Source: Streptomyces typhae (lineage in GTDB: Bacteria; Actinomycetota; Actinomycetes; Streptomycetales; Streptomycetaceae). Taken from it: a stretch of DNA of 64,000 nucleotides. The stretch spans positions 248,001 to 312,000 of the forward strand of contig NZ_WPNZ01000001.1 of NCBI RefSeq assembly GCF_009755605.1, given 5' to 3'. Below, in pieces: positions 52,997 to 62,326 of this stretch; positions within the stretch are counted from its first letter, which is position 1; each line of letters starts with the position of its first letter. A program made the position numbers and the translations under genes. The notes below the pieces were generated by a model that worked only from the letters and a program-made list of their open reading frames with translations, was not told the origin of the DNA and did not search any database.

Positions 52997-54134
52997 TCAC
53001 CGAATTCGCGGAGTGAATTCGTTACCTACGAAGTCATCAATGAAGGTGGCGTAGTCCAGGACTTGCTGGCGAGTCGGGCTGGAGTGAGTTCTATAGAATC
53101 CGTTCCAGAGCACCCGAATCCGCCCCAGGTGCAGGTCGGCATTCGTCGACTTCGGTATTCCGCGAAGATTTTCAATCGAATTGATCTCACTCTTACTGAA
53201 GAGCCCTGGATACTTCGTCAAGACCTGCTGCTCCACAGCATGATGAACCCAGACCTTCCCCTTGAGGTGAGGATGCGCCTTGAAAAAGGTTCCCCGGTAG
53301 TTGCCACTGACCCCAGCACCTACACCTGCCGGCTTCCTGGTGGGAACCTTACCTCCGGGGCGGTGGGCGAAGACGGCGGCAAGCAGGCTCGGCACCTGAT
53401 AGGCGTCCCCGGAAACCTCATATCCATTTTCCGCGGCCCACTTGTCAAATTTCTCCCCGTAGTCACAGCCTTCGGACCCCGGGCCCCCGTTCAGGCAGTC
53501 GCCGTCGAACAGCCAGCCGACGTACTCGGCCAGATATGGAGCATTGGCAACGAGCCCCATGACGACGTTGCTCACCCTTCGGGGCCTTGCAGTAGTCGTC
53601 AGCGCAGAACTCCAAGCCCGTGGGGTCGCTGTATGTGACCGGACTGTTGTTGGCGTAGGCGTACCCGTTGAGGGACTGGTGCTGGTCGAGGCTCAGAATC
53701 GGGTCGATGCTGATGAACTGGGCGACGGACGGGTCGTACTCGCGGGCGCTCACATGCGTGAGGCCGGTCCCCTTGTCCACCGGCTTGCCCAGGAAGCCCT
53801 TGTCGTCGGGCAAGACGGGGGTCTTCTCCCCGCGCGGCGACCCGAAGGGCGTCGTGTAACGCTTCGTCACCGCGTACGTCGTCGCGTCCAGGGCGACACT
53901 CGACGTGCCGTGGTGGTCGGCCGCCAGGAAGCTGAGCTCTGTGTCCGTCGCGCCGCTCGTGCCGGTGCGGACCGCGATGGTCTGGCCGTTGGCGGTGTAG
54001 TAACGGGTACCGGTGAGGGTCTTCTTCGTGCCCTTGGTCGTCAGGCGGACTTCGTGGGCCCGAGGTAGAGGACCGTGTCGCCGTCACCTTTGGCCCGGCG
54101 AATGAGGAGTTCGCCGCCGGCGTCGCAGAGTCAC
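52997..54134 (-). pseudogene. Rhs protein C-terminal remnant with HNH/EndoVII-type toxin tip
   Basis: Three frames join into one Rhs tail. First, near 54130-54062: GGELLIRRAKGDGDTVLYLG. After a shift: EVRLTTKGTKKTLTGTRYYT, then GLTHVSAREYDPSVAQFISI and NGYAYANNSPVTYSDPTGL, the Rhs core end. After a second shift near 53577: NVVMGLVANAPYLAEYVGWL and a tip with WVHHAVEQQVLTKYPGLFSK, SIENLRGIPKSTNADLHLGR and LWNGFYRTH, an HNH/EndoVII-type nuclease with a His pair. Nothing of the Rhs barrel lies upstream of 54134. The tip alone (52997-53575) could still be translated from its GTG, but the ribosome site is poor. Confidence 0.8.
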
Positions 54135-54510
54135 CAATGCTTCACATTTACAGGCTGAGCGAGTAAACGCGGAGCGAGTTCCTCACGTCAAGGTGGTCCA
54201 CGGCACGTTTTTAGCCGCTCTCAAGGGCCCAATAAGGCCACAGAGGACGGAACTTGGTGCTCCAATACTCCCGCGATCGAAGCGTCATTCGTAACTCAAC
54301 GTAAGCAGGTGGGCCGACGCGGGCCTGAACGCGCCATTCTCGATCTCTCGGTGGAGCTGTGTTTAATACACACGTGCTTTGCTGGCGCGACTCATCAGCC
54401 GCACGGAGTGGCGCGGCGGGCGTCAGGGAACCAGCCAGCAGAGATCGGCGCGCCCTCACTCTGCGCGATCCACCGACACCCCCATCCCGCCCCTCCCGAC
54501 GCACGAACCC
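54135..54510. other. Gene-free stretch upstream of the chitinase promoter
   Basis: About 375 bp of mixed composition between the Rhs remnant and the chitinase promoter. I found no coding frame with codon bias, no transposase similarity and no RNA gene. It may be decayed DNA from the Rhs locus. Confidence 0.4.
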
Positions 54511-54536
54511 TTGACAACCCCAATGGTCTGGACCAG
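54511..54536 (+). promoter_or_regulatory. Chitinase promoter with DasR-type operator
   Basis: TTGACA (54511-54516) is a good -35. Immediately downstream AATGGTCTGGACCAGC (54522-54537) fits the DasR responsive element core TGGTCTAGACCA with one changed base. A repressor here would cover the -35/-10 spacer. DasR releases DNA with glucosamine-6-phosphate, linking chitinase expression to amino-sugar supply. Confidence 0.7.
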
Positions 54537-54615
54537 CTTGTACGACCAGCGGTGGCCACCGTTTTCGACACACTCCTCCCCCACCCCCCCCACTCCCCCC
54601 ACACGGAGGCAGAAG

Positions 54616-55698
54616 ATGGACCTCGCACGCAGGGCTCGCGGGACACGCAGGAAGAGAAGTGCACTCGTCGGTGGGCTCGCCGCGCTCGGGCTCGCGTTCG
54701 CCGGGCTCGTGACCGGGGGTACCGGTACCGCGGACGCGGCCGACGCCACGGGGGCCAAGGCCGCTGGTGCCGAGGCCGTGGGCTCATCGGCCGGGGCCGC
54801 CGGGGCCCGCGCCGTCCCCAAGCACGCCGTCACCGGCTACTGGCAGAACTTCAACAACGGCGCCACCGTGCAGAAGCTCAGCCAGGTGCAGAACCAGTAC
54901 GACATCATCGCCGTGGCCTTCGCCGACGCCACCGGTACGCCGGGGCAGGTGACCTTCAAGCTGGACTCGGCCGGGCTCGGCGGGTACACCGTCGACCAGT
55001 TCAAGGCCGACATCAAGGCCAAGAAGGCCGCCGGCAAGTCTGTGATCATCTCGGTGGGCGGTGAGCGCGGCGCCGTGGCCGTGAACAGTTCGGCCGCCGC
55101 CACGAACTTCGCCAACTCCGTGTACAAGCTCATGCAGGAGTACGGCTTCGACGGCGTCGACATCGACCTGGAGAACGGGCTCAACTCCACCTATATGACG
55201 CAGGCCCTGAAGTCACTCGGGCAGAAGGCCGGGCCCGGCTTCGTGCTGACCATGGCGCCGCAGACCATCGACATGCAGTCCACCAGGAACGAGTACTTCA
55301 AGACGGCGCTGAACGTGAAGGACATCCTCACGGTCGTCAACATGCAGTATTACAACAGCGGTTCGATGCTCGGCTGCGACGGCAAGGTCTACTCCCAGGG
55401 GTCCGTGGACTTCCTGACCGCCCTCGCCTGCATCCAGCTCGAAGGCGGGCTCGCGCCCTCCCAGGTCGGGATCGGGACACCCGCCTCCACCCGCGGCGCA
55501 GGCTCCGGCTACGTCTCCCCCACCGTCGTCAACAACGCCCTGAACTGCCTCGCCAAGGGCACCAACTGCGGTTCCTTCAAGCCCTCGAAGACCTACCCGG
55601 GCATCCGCGGCGCCATGACCTGGTCCACCAACTGGGACGCCGCCAACGGCAACGCCTGGTCCAACGCCGTCGGGCCGCACGTCCACGGCCTCCCGTAG
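54616..55698 (+). CDS. Secreted GH18 chitinase
   Basis: 360 residues. Twin-arginine-like or Sec signal (RRARGTRRKRSALVGG, then a hydrophobic core ending TADAADA) and an Ala/Gly linker. The catalytic GH18 barrel starts HAVTGYWQNFNNGATVQKL. The DxxDxDxE motif is GFDGVDIDLEN with catalytic Glu186. Substrate-site strands MAPQTIDM and VVNMQYYNSG also fit. It lacks a separate chitin-binding domain. GGAGG lies six bases before ATG 54616. It cleaves chitin outside the cell, consistent with the DasR-type operator. Confidence 0.93.
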   Translation: MDLARRARGTRRKRSALVGGLAALGLAFAGLVTGGTGTADAADATGAKAAGAEAVGSSAGAAGARAVPKHAVTGYWQNFNNGATVQKLSQVQNQYDIIAVAFADATGTPGQVTFKLDSAGLGGYTVDQFKADIKAKKAAGKSVIISVGGERGAVAVNSSAAATNFANSVYKLMQEYGFDGVDIDLENGLNSTYMTQALKSLGQKAGPGFVLTMAPQTIDMQSTRNEYFKTALNVKDILTVVNMQYYNSGSMLGCDGKVYSQGSVDFLTALACIQLEGGLAPSQVGIGTPASTRGAGSGYVSPTVVNNALNCLAKGTNCGSFKPSKTYPGIRGAMTWSTNWDAANGNAWSNAVGPHVHGLP

Positions 55699-55760
55699 CC
55701 CGTACACAGGTCCGCCCCGCGCGGACCTCCTCCCCGCGCTGCACGCAAGCGCCCCGCACC

Positions 55761-55790
55761 GCAGCGCCGCCGCTCCCCCGGCGGCGCTGC
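55761..55790. terminator. Bidirectional terminator between chitinase and transporter genes
   Basis: Twelve-base perfect arms GCAGCGCCGCCG / CGGCGGCGCTGC with a 6-base loop, between convergent genes. Confidence 0.85.
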
Positions 55791-55828
55791 CGTATGCCCC
55801 GGCCGACCGCCGGGTGCATGCGCCCCGC

Positions 55829-57160
55829 CTAGAAGAAGCTCCCCCAGTCCTGGTCCGTGATCTGCTTCACGGTCAGGATCAGGAAGAGCAGGCCGGCGAC
55901 CGCCAGCATGCCGTTGCTGAGCCAGCCGTTGCGCCACTCGGAAGGCGTACGCGCGGAGTTGAGCAGCCAGATCAGGGTCAGCGCGAGGAACGGCATGAAG
56001 GCCGCGCCCAGGACCCCGTAGATGATGATCAGGCGGAACGGCTGGCCCTCGAACAGCAGGATCATCGGGGGGAACGTGAGCCACAGCAGGTACGCGCGGA
56101 ACGGGACCGACTTCTCGCGGGCTCCGGACGCCACCTCCTCGCCGGTCAGCGCCTTGCTGTCGGCGCCCGCCCGCGTCTTGCGGTAGCGCTCGACGAAGTC
56201 CGCGAACATCAGGCTCACGCCGTGCCACACGCCGATCAGCGACGTGAAGGAGGTGGCGAAGAAGCCGACCAGGAACAGCTTGGCGGTGGCGTTCCCGTAC
56301 TCCTTCTCCAGGATGTCGGAGAGCTGGACCAGGCCCTTGTCACCGCTCGCGATCGCCACGTTCGTGGAGTGCAGCATCTCGGCGCCGACGAAGAGCATCG
56401 CGATGACGAAGACACCGGTGGTGATGTAGGCGACGCGGTTGTCGAGCCGCATCACCTTCATCCAGCCGGTGTTCGTCCAGCCCTTGGCATTGACCCAGTA
56501 GCCGTACGCCGCCAGCGTGATGGTGCCGCCGACGCCGCCGATCAGGCCGAGGGTGTTGAGGATCGAGTCCTTCTCGTCCGGGACCACGGGGAGCAGGCCC
56601 GCGAAGGCGTCGCCGAGGTTCGGGGTCACGCGGATCGCCAGGTAGACCGTCACCACGAACATGACGCCGACGAGCACCGTCATGACCTTCTCGAACACGT
56701 CGTACTTGTTGAACCAGACGAAGACGAGGCCGACCACACCCGTGAGGATGGCCCACCACTTGAGGTCCATGACGTCGGGGAACAGGGCCTGGAGCGGGAG
56801 CCCCGATGACGACATCGCGGCGGCGCCGTACACGAAGCCCCACACCACGACGTACACGACGAAGAACCACGTCGTCCAGCGGCCGAGGCTCGCCCAGCCG
56901 TCGAAGAGGGTGCGCCCCGTGGACAGGTGCCAGCGTCCTGCGGCCTCCGCGAGGGAGATCTTCACGACGCAGCCGATCACGGCGGCCCACAGCAGGGTGT
57001 AGCCGAAGTTGCTCCCTGCGATCAGTGTGGCGACGAGGTCGCCCGCGCCGACGCCGGTCGCGGCGACGACGATGCCGGGACCGATGTACTTCCAACTGGA
57101 CTTGCGGGGAGCGGACGTGACGTCCCCGGATGCGGTGGGTCCACCCTTGGTTTCGGCCAT
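55829..57160 (-). CDS. Nramp family transporter with altered signature motifs
   Basis: 443 residues and about eleven TMs. The Nramp fold is recognisable from [20 protein letters not shown] in TM1 and [16 protein letters not shown] near TM2/3. The metal-binding DPGN of TM1 is replaced by GAGD, and the MPH-type motif of TM6 is replaced by [15 protein letters not shown]. The ion specificity is therefore doubtful; it could transport another cation or substrate. ATG 57160 is chosen over an upstream extension. It is monocistronic and convergent with the chitinase. Confidence 0.8.
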   Translation of the reverse strand: MAETKGGPTASGDVTSAPRKSSWKYIGPGIVVAATGVGAGDLVATLIAGSNFGYTLLWAAVIGCVVKISLAEAAGRWHLSTGRTLFDGWASLGRWTTWFFVVYVVVWGFVYGAAAMSSSGLPLQALFPDVMDLKWWAILTGVVGLVFVWFNKYDVFEKVMTVLVGVMFVVTVYLAIRVTPNLGDAFAGLLPVVPDEKDSILNTLGLIGGVGGTITLAAYGYWVNAKGWTNTGWMKVMRLDNRVAYITTGVFVIAMLFVGAEMLHSTNVAIASGDKGLVQLSDILEKEYGNATAKLFLVGFFATSFTSLIGVWHGVSLMFADFVERYRKTRAGADSKALTGEEVASGAREKSVPFRAYLLWLTFPPMILLFEGQPFRLIIIYGVLGAAFMPFLALTLIWLLNSARTPSEWRNGWLSNGMLAVAGLLFLILTVKQITDQDWGSFF

Positions 57161-57204
57161 GCGATCAAGAAAGCGCAAAGACTCCTGGTGCACAAGAGGT
57201 CCTG

Positions 57205-57338
57205 CCGCCGTCCGCGGAGCTGTCCGCCGCCGTGAGCGGAGCGGCCCGCCACCGTGAGCGGAGCGGCCCGCCGCCGTACGAGAAGTGGTCCGCCGCCGTC
57301 CGTGGAGCGGCTTGCCGCCGTACGAGAAGTGGTCCGCC
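57205..57338. repeat. Six imperfect 22-bp repeats upstream of the carboxypeptidase gene
   Basis: Units of the type CGCCGCCGTGAGCGGAGCGG plus CC alternate with CGCCGCCGTACGAGAAGTGG plus TC. They occupy much of the 338-bp divergent gap 57161-57498 between the transporter and carboxypeptidase genes. The remaining part holds the CAGGAG ribosome site and no other clear element. Confidence 0.75.
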
Positions 57339-57498
57339 GGGGAGGCTCAGACGGCTCAATAGAACCATTGACCGGAGCATGCCATGCCGCAACCATGGGC
57401 CAGCACGGCCCCGCCCGACCGGCGGCGGCCCGCACGCCGCACGCCCCGCACCTCGTACGCGTCGCACTGAACCACCCCCCACCCTCACAGGAGCATTC

Positions 57499-58842
57499 AT
57501 GCGACTTCGCATCCGCGGAAAGAGATCAGCGGCCATCGCCGCCGTGCTCGCCCTCGCGGTGGCGGCGCCCCTGAGCGCCAACGCCTCCGACTCGTCCTCG
57601 CCCTCCGCCAAGAAAGCCGCGGCGGCCACGGCGGCGGACGAACACGTCCGTCAGTACTCCATACCGGGCCCCTCGACCCCCGCCGCGCGCACGGCGGTCG
57701 CCGCCACCGGCGTGTCCATCGACGAGGCCCAGGACCACGGGGTCGTCGTCACGGCGGACGCCGCCCAGGCCAAGAAGCTGCGCGCGCTCGGCTACCGGCT
57801 CAAGGTCCTGCCCGCGCCGCCCGCGAGGACCGACGGCAAGCGCGTCCAGGTGCGGGACTTCCCGCCCGCCGACTCCCGCTACCACAACTACGCGGAGATG
57901 AACGCGGAGATCGACCAGCGGCTCCAGCAGTACCCGAACATCATGAGCAAGCGCGTGATCGGCAAGTCCTACCAGGGCCGGGACATCGTCGCCATCAAGA
58001 TCAGCGACAACGTGGGCACGGACGAGAACGAGCCCGAGGTCCTCTTCACCCACCATCAGCACGCCCGTGAGCACCTGACCGTGGAGATGGCGCTGTACCT
58101 CCTGCGGGAGTTCGGCGCCGGCTACGGCAGCGACGCGCGCGTCACCAAGATGCTCAACGAGCGCGAGATCTGGATCGTGCCCGACATCAACCCCGACGGC
58201 GGCGAGTACGACATCGCGACCGGCTCCTACCGCAGCTGGCGCCTGAACCGGCAGCCCAACTCGGGCGGCGCCACCGGCACCGATCTCAACCGCAACTGGA
58301 ACTTCAAGTGGGGCTGCTGCAACGGCTCCTCGGGCACCCCGGGCTCCGAGACCTACCGCGGCCGCGCCCCCGAGTCGGGCCCCGAGGTCAAGGTCGTCGC
58401 CGACTTCGTACGCAGCCGGGTCGTCGGCGGCAAGCAGCAGATCAAGACCGGCATCGACTTCCACACGTACAGCGAGCTGATCCTGTGGCCGTACGGTTAC
58501 ACGTACAACGACACGGCACCCGGCCTCACCCAGGACGACCACAACGCCTTCGCCACCGTGGGGCGCAAGATGGCCGCGAGCAACGGGTACACGCCCGAGC
58601 AGTCCAGTGACCTCTACATCACGGACGGCACCATCGACGACTGGCTCTGGGGCAACCAGAAGATCTTCGGCTACACCTTCGAGATGTATCCGCGCTCCGG
58701 TGGCGGCGGGTTCTACCCGCCCGACGAGGTCATCGAGCGTGAGACGTCCCGGAACCGGGACGCCGTGCTCCAGCTTCTGGAGAACTCCGACTGCATGTAC
58801 CGGTCGATCGGGAAGGAGCAGCAGTACTGCTCCGGCAGCTGA
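57499..58842 (+). CDS. Secreted M14 zinc carboxypeptidase
   Basis: 447 residues. Signal peptide ([20 protein letters not shown], cleavage near ANA), an N-terminal propeptide to about 125, then the catalytic domain. Zinc ligands His188 and Glu191 are in [12 protein letters not shown] and His322 in [10 protein letters not shown]. Substrate residues are in [10 protein letters not shown]. The catalytic Glu395 is in [10 protein letters not shown]. This resembles Streptomyces carboxypeptidase SG/T types, which remove C-terminal residues from peptides outside the cell. CAGGAG is five bases before ATG 57499. Confidence 0.93.
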   Translation: MRLRIRGKRSAAIAAVLALAVAAPLSANASDSSSPSAKKAAAATAADEHVRQYSIPGPSTPAARTAVAATGVSIDEAQDHGVVVTADAAQAKKLRALGYRLKVLPAPPARTDGKRVQVRDFPPADSRYHNYAEMNAEIDQRLQQYPNIMSKRVIGKSYQGRDIVAIKISDNVGTDENEPEVLFTHHQHAREHLTVEMALYLLREFGAGYGSDARVTKMLNEREIWIVPDINPDGGEYDIATGSYRSWRLNRQPNSGGATGTDLNRNWNFKWGCCNGSSGTPGSETYRGRAPESGPEVKVVADFVRSRVVGGKQQIKTGIDFHTYSELILWPYGYTYNDTAPGLTQDDHNAFATVGRKMAASNGYTPEQSSDLYITDGTIDDWLWGNQKIFGYTFEMYPRSGGGGFYPPDEVIERETSRNRDAVLQLLENSDCMYRSIGKEQQYCSGS

Positions 58843-58856
58843 CGGCTGCCTCCGTG

Positions 58857-59516
58857 CTACTCGCCCCGCGGCTTGCCCAGCCGCGGGGCTCCGGGCGGGA
58901 GGGCCGCGCTTCCCTCGCAGTGGTAGACCTTCTGGCCTGCGAGGCGGAGGGTGTCCGCCGCGAGCGCGGCGAACGCTTCGGCGTCCGCGCTTCCCGCCTC
59001 CACGTCCCGCCGGTCGTCGACGCTCACCTCGACGATCCCCGGGTACTTGCCCTTCGGGCAGTCGAGGAGCAGCACCGCCGCGTGCTTCCATGCGTAGCCG
59101 TGTGCGTTTCCGAGGCGTAGGGGGATGCTTCCCGGCTCCGCGGCTTCGCGGGCTACTTGGTCCTTCGCCTTGTCGGCGTTCTTGATGGTGGTGGAGTTCA
59201 GGTGTTGGCTGTACTCCACCCTTACTCGCCGGTCGCCCGCGACGATATTGCAGATGGGGGCTGGGCCATCGTGCGGTACACCGAACTCTGCATTGCCGGT
59301 GACGTACTCCTGGTATTCAGTGCCCCTGTCGGGCAGAAGATCAGCAGCCTGTCCGCCTGGCAACGCTTTCCCGCATACACGCCCGGGTACGCCGACGGCG
59401 GGTTCGGCAGAAGGCCAGAATTGCCAGACGGCTGTACCAGCCGATGCCGCCAAGACCAGGCCGACGGCCGCCCAGCGCCGAGCCTTACGTTCTGACCTCA
59501 CGCTCTGCGTCGTCAA
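58857..59516 (-). CDS. Membrane-anchored hypothetical protein
   Basis: 219 residues. Basic N-terminus (RSERKARRW), one TM/signal anchor (about 14-32, AAVGLVLAASAGTAVWQFW), and an extracellular domain with four cysteines (VCGKALPG, APICNIVAG, LLLDCPKG, VYHCEGS) that could form two disulfides. No family recognised with confidence. TTG 59516 overlaps the previous stop (TTGA) and has GGAGGT eight bases upstream, so the two are translationally coupled. Confidence 0.75.
   Translation of the reverse strand: MTTQSVRSERKARRWAAVGLVLAASAGTAVWQFWPSAEPAVGVPGRVCGKALPGGQAADLLPDRGTEYQEYVTGNAEFGVPHDGPAPICNIVAGDRRVRVEYSQHLNSTTIKNADKAKDQVAREAAEPGSIPLRLGNAHGYAWKHAAVLLLDCPKGKYPGIVEVSVDDRRDVEAGSADAEAFAALAADTLRLAGQKVYHCEGSAALPPGAPRLGKPRGE
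58864..58888. terminator. Bidirectional terminator hairpin
   Basis: Ten-base perfect arms CCCCGCGGCT / AGCCGCGGGG with a 5-base loop. It lies just past the carboxypeptidase stop and within the last codons of the convergent gene. Confidence 0.7.
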
Positions 59517-61708
59517 TCTGTTTCACCTCCGCGCACGCGCGCGATCCCATAGTGAAGGCGAGTATTGCTCTGTGCGGCGTCGGCTACCAGCACAGCCTCC
59601 TGGTGGCTGTATCCCTGCTGCCGTGCGGCTGCGTAGGCGGCGGTGTACGCGGAGTGCGCAGACTGCTCGAGCTGATCCTCCAAGAAATTCCCTCTGCTCT
59701 GCTGAGCCACCGTGCTGGAGTCCCTCGTGTAGTGCTCCACAACAGCCCCCCGCGCATCCTCAGCAATCCAACTCACCACATCCCCGACCACAGGAACATG
59801 ATTCGCCCCGAGGTCGATGACGCGGCCCGCCCACTTGTCCGTCGTGGTGATGCCCTTGTTGAACTCCTCGTCGGACGCGATGCGGTCGTCGTAGATCGCT
59901 TGGGTGCGGGATTCCGCCATGATTCCGGCGATCTCGGCGCCGGGGGCGACCATGTTGTTGACGTCGGCGTTGACGGCGGCCCTGGGGAGGGAGTGCGGAT
60001 TGCGGAGGGTCTCGTCGACGAGTTCGGTGGTGATGGACTGCTGGGCGTGCAGGATGGCGCCGTACGCGTCGGGGTCCTTGCCCACCGCGCCCAGGAAGTT
60101 CTTGAGGGTGGAGCCGTGCAGGGAGCCGAGGTCCGCGTTGGTGCCGTGGGTGGTCAGGCCGCGGGGGCCGTTCATGCCGTCCTGGAAGTCGCGCATGTAG
60201 TCGGCGGTGATGTTGCCGAGGCTGCCCCGCAGTTTCGAGTCGTCGAGGTGCTCGGGGTGGCTGCCGTAGTGGTCGACGAGGCGGTGGACGAAGTCCGCGC
60301 TCGCGGCGGAGTGGGGCTTCGACGGGGCGCCGGAGTCGTAGGGGTTGCCGGTGGCCGCGGATTCCAGGGCGTGCCCGAGGCTGGTCTCGTAGAAGTCGCG
60401 GGCGGCTCCGCCGCCTCCGGTGAGGGATGCCATGGTGTCGAGGCCCGCGGTGCGGGAGCCGTCCCCGTGTCCGACCAGGTAGTCGAAGTGGTCCTTGGCG
60501 CGGGGGCCGCTGTGCAGGAACTCCAGTGACGCGTCCGGGTTGTGGCCGAGGGACTCCATGAACCAGGCGACGGGGTCGGCGGGATCGTCGCCGGGTGGAT
60601 GGACGAGTCGGCCCATGGGGTTCACGCTGTCGAAGGGAGGGGCTTCGCGTTCGAACTTCAGGAGGCCGTCGCCGTACTCCTGGAGGAACGCGGTGTCGTA
60701 CGTGCCCTTGCGCATCAGGCTCGACATCACGGCGAAGCCATAGGGCGTGGCGCCGCCGGGGACGGAGGCGGGGACCTCTCTGCCGCCCGCCGCGATCATG
60801 TCCTTCTTCCACGCCTCCATCCCGGGGCCGTCGCCCCACGTGGCCGTGGCGAGGGCCGTGCTCAGGTCGTCCTGGGTGCGGCCGAGGAGCTTGCCGCGCG
60901 CGTCGTCGTCCACCAGGCCCCAGGTGTCCGGCTGGTTGGCGAGGTCGCGCCAGAAGCGGAGGGTGCCGTCGGCGCCGAGGGCGGTGGCGAAGCGCTCCGC
61001 GAAGGCGGGGTTGTCCTTCTGGGCGGCGAGGGTCTCGTTGAAGCGGCGGAGTTTCTCGTCGCTCCAGTTCGCGACGTCGCCCTTGGCGATCTCCTCGGCC
61101 CAGCGGTCCGCGTCCTGCCTGCCCTGGAGGTTGTCGGCGTGGTCGAGGCCCTTGACCTCGGTACCGGAGAAGTCGTGCTTGCCGCGTGCCAGTGCGCGCA
61201 GGGCGCGCGCGGTGATCCGGTCGGTGTCCTCGGCCTCTTCGAGGACGTGCTTCGCGTTCCGCTCCACCGCCGCGATCTCCTCGTCGGTGGGCCCTTCGGC
61301 CTTGGCGGGGCCGGGCACCGAGTCGCCCTGCGCCGCCCTGGGTTCCGCGGCGCCCCGCGCGGTGACGCGGATGCCGCGCCCGGCGGCGTCGTCCACCACG
61401 TGCGTCATGTCGTCGCGGTGCCGGGTGAAGGCCCGGAGCGCGTCGCTCAGCACCGCGAGGACGCTCCGCGCCGAGGTGGCGGCGTCGTCGAACTCCGCTG
61501 CCGTGCGCACCACGAAGGCCTTGCCGACCGTGGCGTTGACGCCTTTCCAGTCCGCCTGCTCCGCCTTGCTCCTGAGCAGGGCCGCGCTCTCCGCGCCCCC
61601 TCTGCCGCCGGCCAGTTCGTGCAGGCGCCGCGCGGTGACCTCCCAGTCGTCCACCGCCGACGCCAGCTTGCCGAGCCGCAGGCCGAGGACGTCCTCGACG
61701 GTCAGCAT
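59513..61708 (-). CDS. Large helical protein, DUF6571-like
   Basis: 731 residues. The N-terminal 110 residues are helical and WXG-like (GLRLGKLASAVDDWEVTARR, RHRDDMTHVVDDAAGRG). The rest resembles the actinobacterial DUF6571 family: LRFWRDLANQPDTWG, SLGHNPDASLEFLHSG, GNITADYMRDFQDGMNG and MVAPGAEIAGIMAESRTQA. No signal peptide. Family members sit with small ESX-like proteins and may be T7SS substrates; this is inference. It lies 33 bp after the small helical gene and overlaps the anchored protein by 4 bp. Confidence 0.7.
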   Translation of the reverse strand: MLTVEDVLGLRLGKLASAVDDWEVTARRLHELAGGRGGAESAALLRSKAEQADWKGVNATVGKAFVVRTAAEFDDAATSARSVLAVLSDALRAFTRHRDDMTHVVDDAAGRGIRVTARGAAEPRAAQGDSVPGPAKAEGPTDEEIAAVERNAKHVLEEAEDTDRITARALRALARGKHDFSGTEVKGLDHADNLQGRQDADRWAEEIAKGDVANWSDEKLRRFNETLAAQKDNPAFAERFATALGADGTLRFWRDLANQPDTWGLVDDDARGKLLGRTQDDLSTALATATWGDGPGMEAWKKDMIAAGGREVPASVPGGATPYGFAVMSSLMRKGTYDTAFLQEYGDGLLKFEREAPPFDSVNPMGRLVHPPGDDPADPVAWFMESLGHNPDASLEFLHSGPRAKDHFDYLVGHGDGSRTAGLDTMASLTGGGGAARDFYETSLGHALESAATGNPYDSGAPSKPHSAASADFVHRLVDHYGSHPEHLDDSKLRGSLGNITADYMRDFQDGMNGPRGLTTHGTNADLGSLHGSTLKNFLGAVGKDPDAYGAILHAQQSITTELVDETLRNPHSLPRAAVNADVNNMVAPGAEIAGIMAESRTQAIYDDRIASDEEFNKGITTTDKWAGRVIDLGANHVPVVGDVVSWIAEDARGAVVEHYTRDSSTVAQQSRGNFLEDQLEQSAHSAYTAAYAAARQQGYSHQEAVLVADAAQSNTRLHYGIARVRGGETD

Positions 61709-61741
61709 GTCCCCGCCCCCATGTGTCTCACCCCGTGCGTC

Positions 61742-62164
61742 TCACTTCATGTACTTCTCGATGACGGACACGGACACGTCCGTGGCGACCTTCTCGTCGT
61801 CCTTCTTGTGCTGCGCGCGGGTGAAGTCGAGGTGGTTCGAGATATGGCCGCACGCGTCCACCAGCGTCCGGGACTTGGTGTTCCAGGCGTCGTGCAGCTC
61901 GGTCAGGGCGGCGCCCGTGTCGAGGCCGCCGCCGGTCAGCTCCACGGCGGCGCCGAACGTCTGCTCCCGCGCGCGGTCGGAGTCCACACGCAGCCGGTCA
62001 CGGAGCCGGTGGGCGAGGGAGCCGAGCCTGCCGAGTTCGTCGTCGTGGACCACGAGGTCCGCCGCGGCCACGGGCCCGGCACCCGCTCCGCCGCCCGGCC
62101 GGGCGGGGTCGGAGCGCCGTCGCGCGGCGTCCGCCTTCAACCGCTCCCACTCGTCCCACGACAT
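61742..62164 (-). CDS. Small helical protein, ESX/EspC-like
   Basis: 140 residues. MSWDEWERLKADAARRR opens a charged segment, followed by an Ala/Gly linker and two long helices (VHDDELGRLGSLAHRLRDRL, AALTELHDAWNTKSRTLVDA) with a Trp at the turn region. No signal peptide. It resembles WXG100/EspC-type proteins encoded with DUF6571 proteins. ATG 62164 has GGAG six bases upstream. First gene of a three-gene leftward operon. Confidence 0.7.
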   Translation of the reverse strand: MSWDEWERLKADAARRRSDPARPGGGAGAGPVAAADLVVHDDELGRLGSLAHRLRDRLRVDSDRAREQTFGAAVELTGGGLDTGAALTELHDAWNTKSRTLVDACGHISNHLDFTRAQHKKDDEKVATDVSVSVIEKYMK

Positions 62165-62271
62165 CGCCAACTCCCCCTGGAGCGAGTCCCTTTGAGCGCT
62201 CCCCTGGACGGCACGCCTGCCGGGCCACTATAGCCACGCGCGTGACAGCTGGTGGCCACATGATCACGCCA

Positions 62272-62318
62272 AGTACGGCGAGGGGCACCCGGCTGGTCGC
62301 CGGGTGCCCCTCGCCGTA
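62272..62318 (-). terminator. Terminator of the gluconate permease gene
   Basis: Twenty-one-base perfect arms GTACGGCGAGGGGCACCCGGC and complement with a 5-base loop, directly after the gntP stop. Confidence 0.9.
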
Positions 62319-62326
62319 CGGGACCG

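Noticed and set aside
54135..54510. Insertion-sequence or tRNA-linked integration remnant upstream of the chitinase
   Set aside because: No transposase similarity, terminal inverted repeats or tRNA fragment could be identified.
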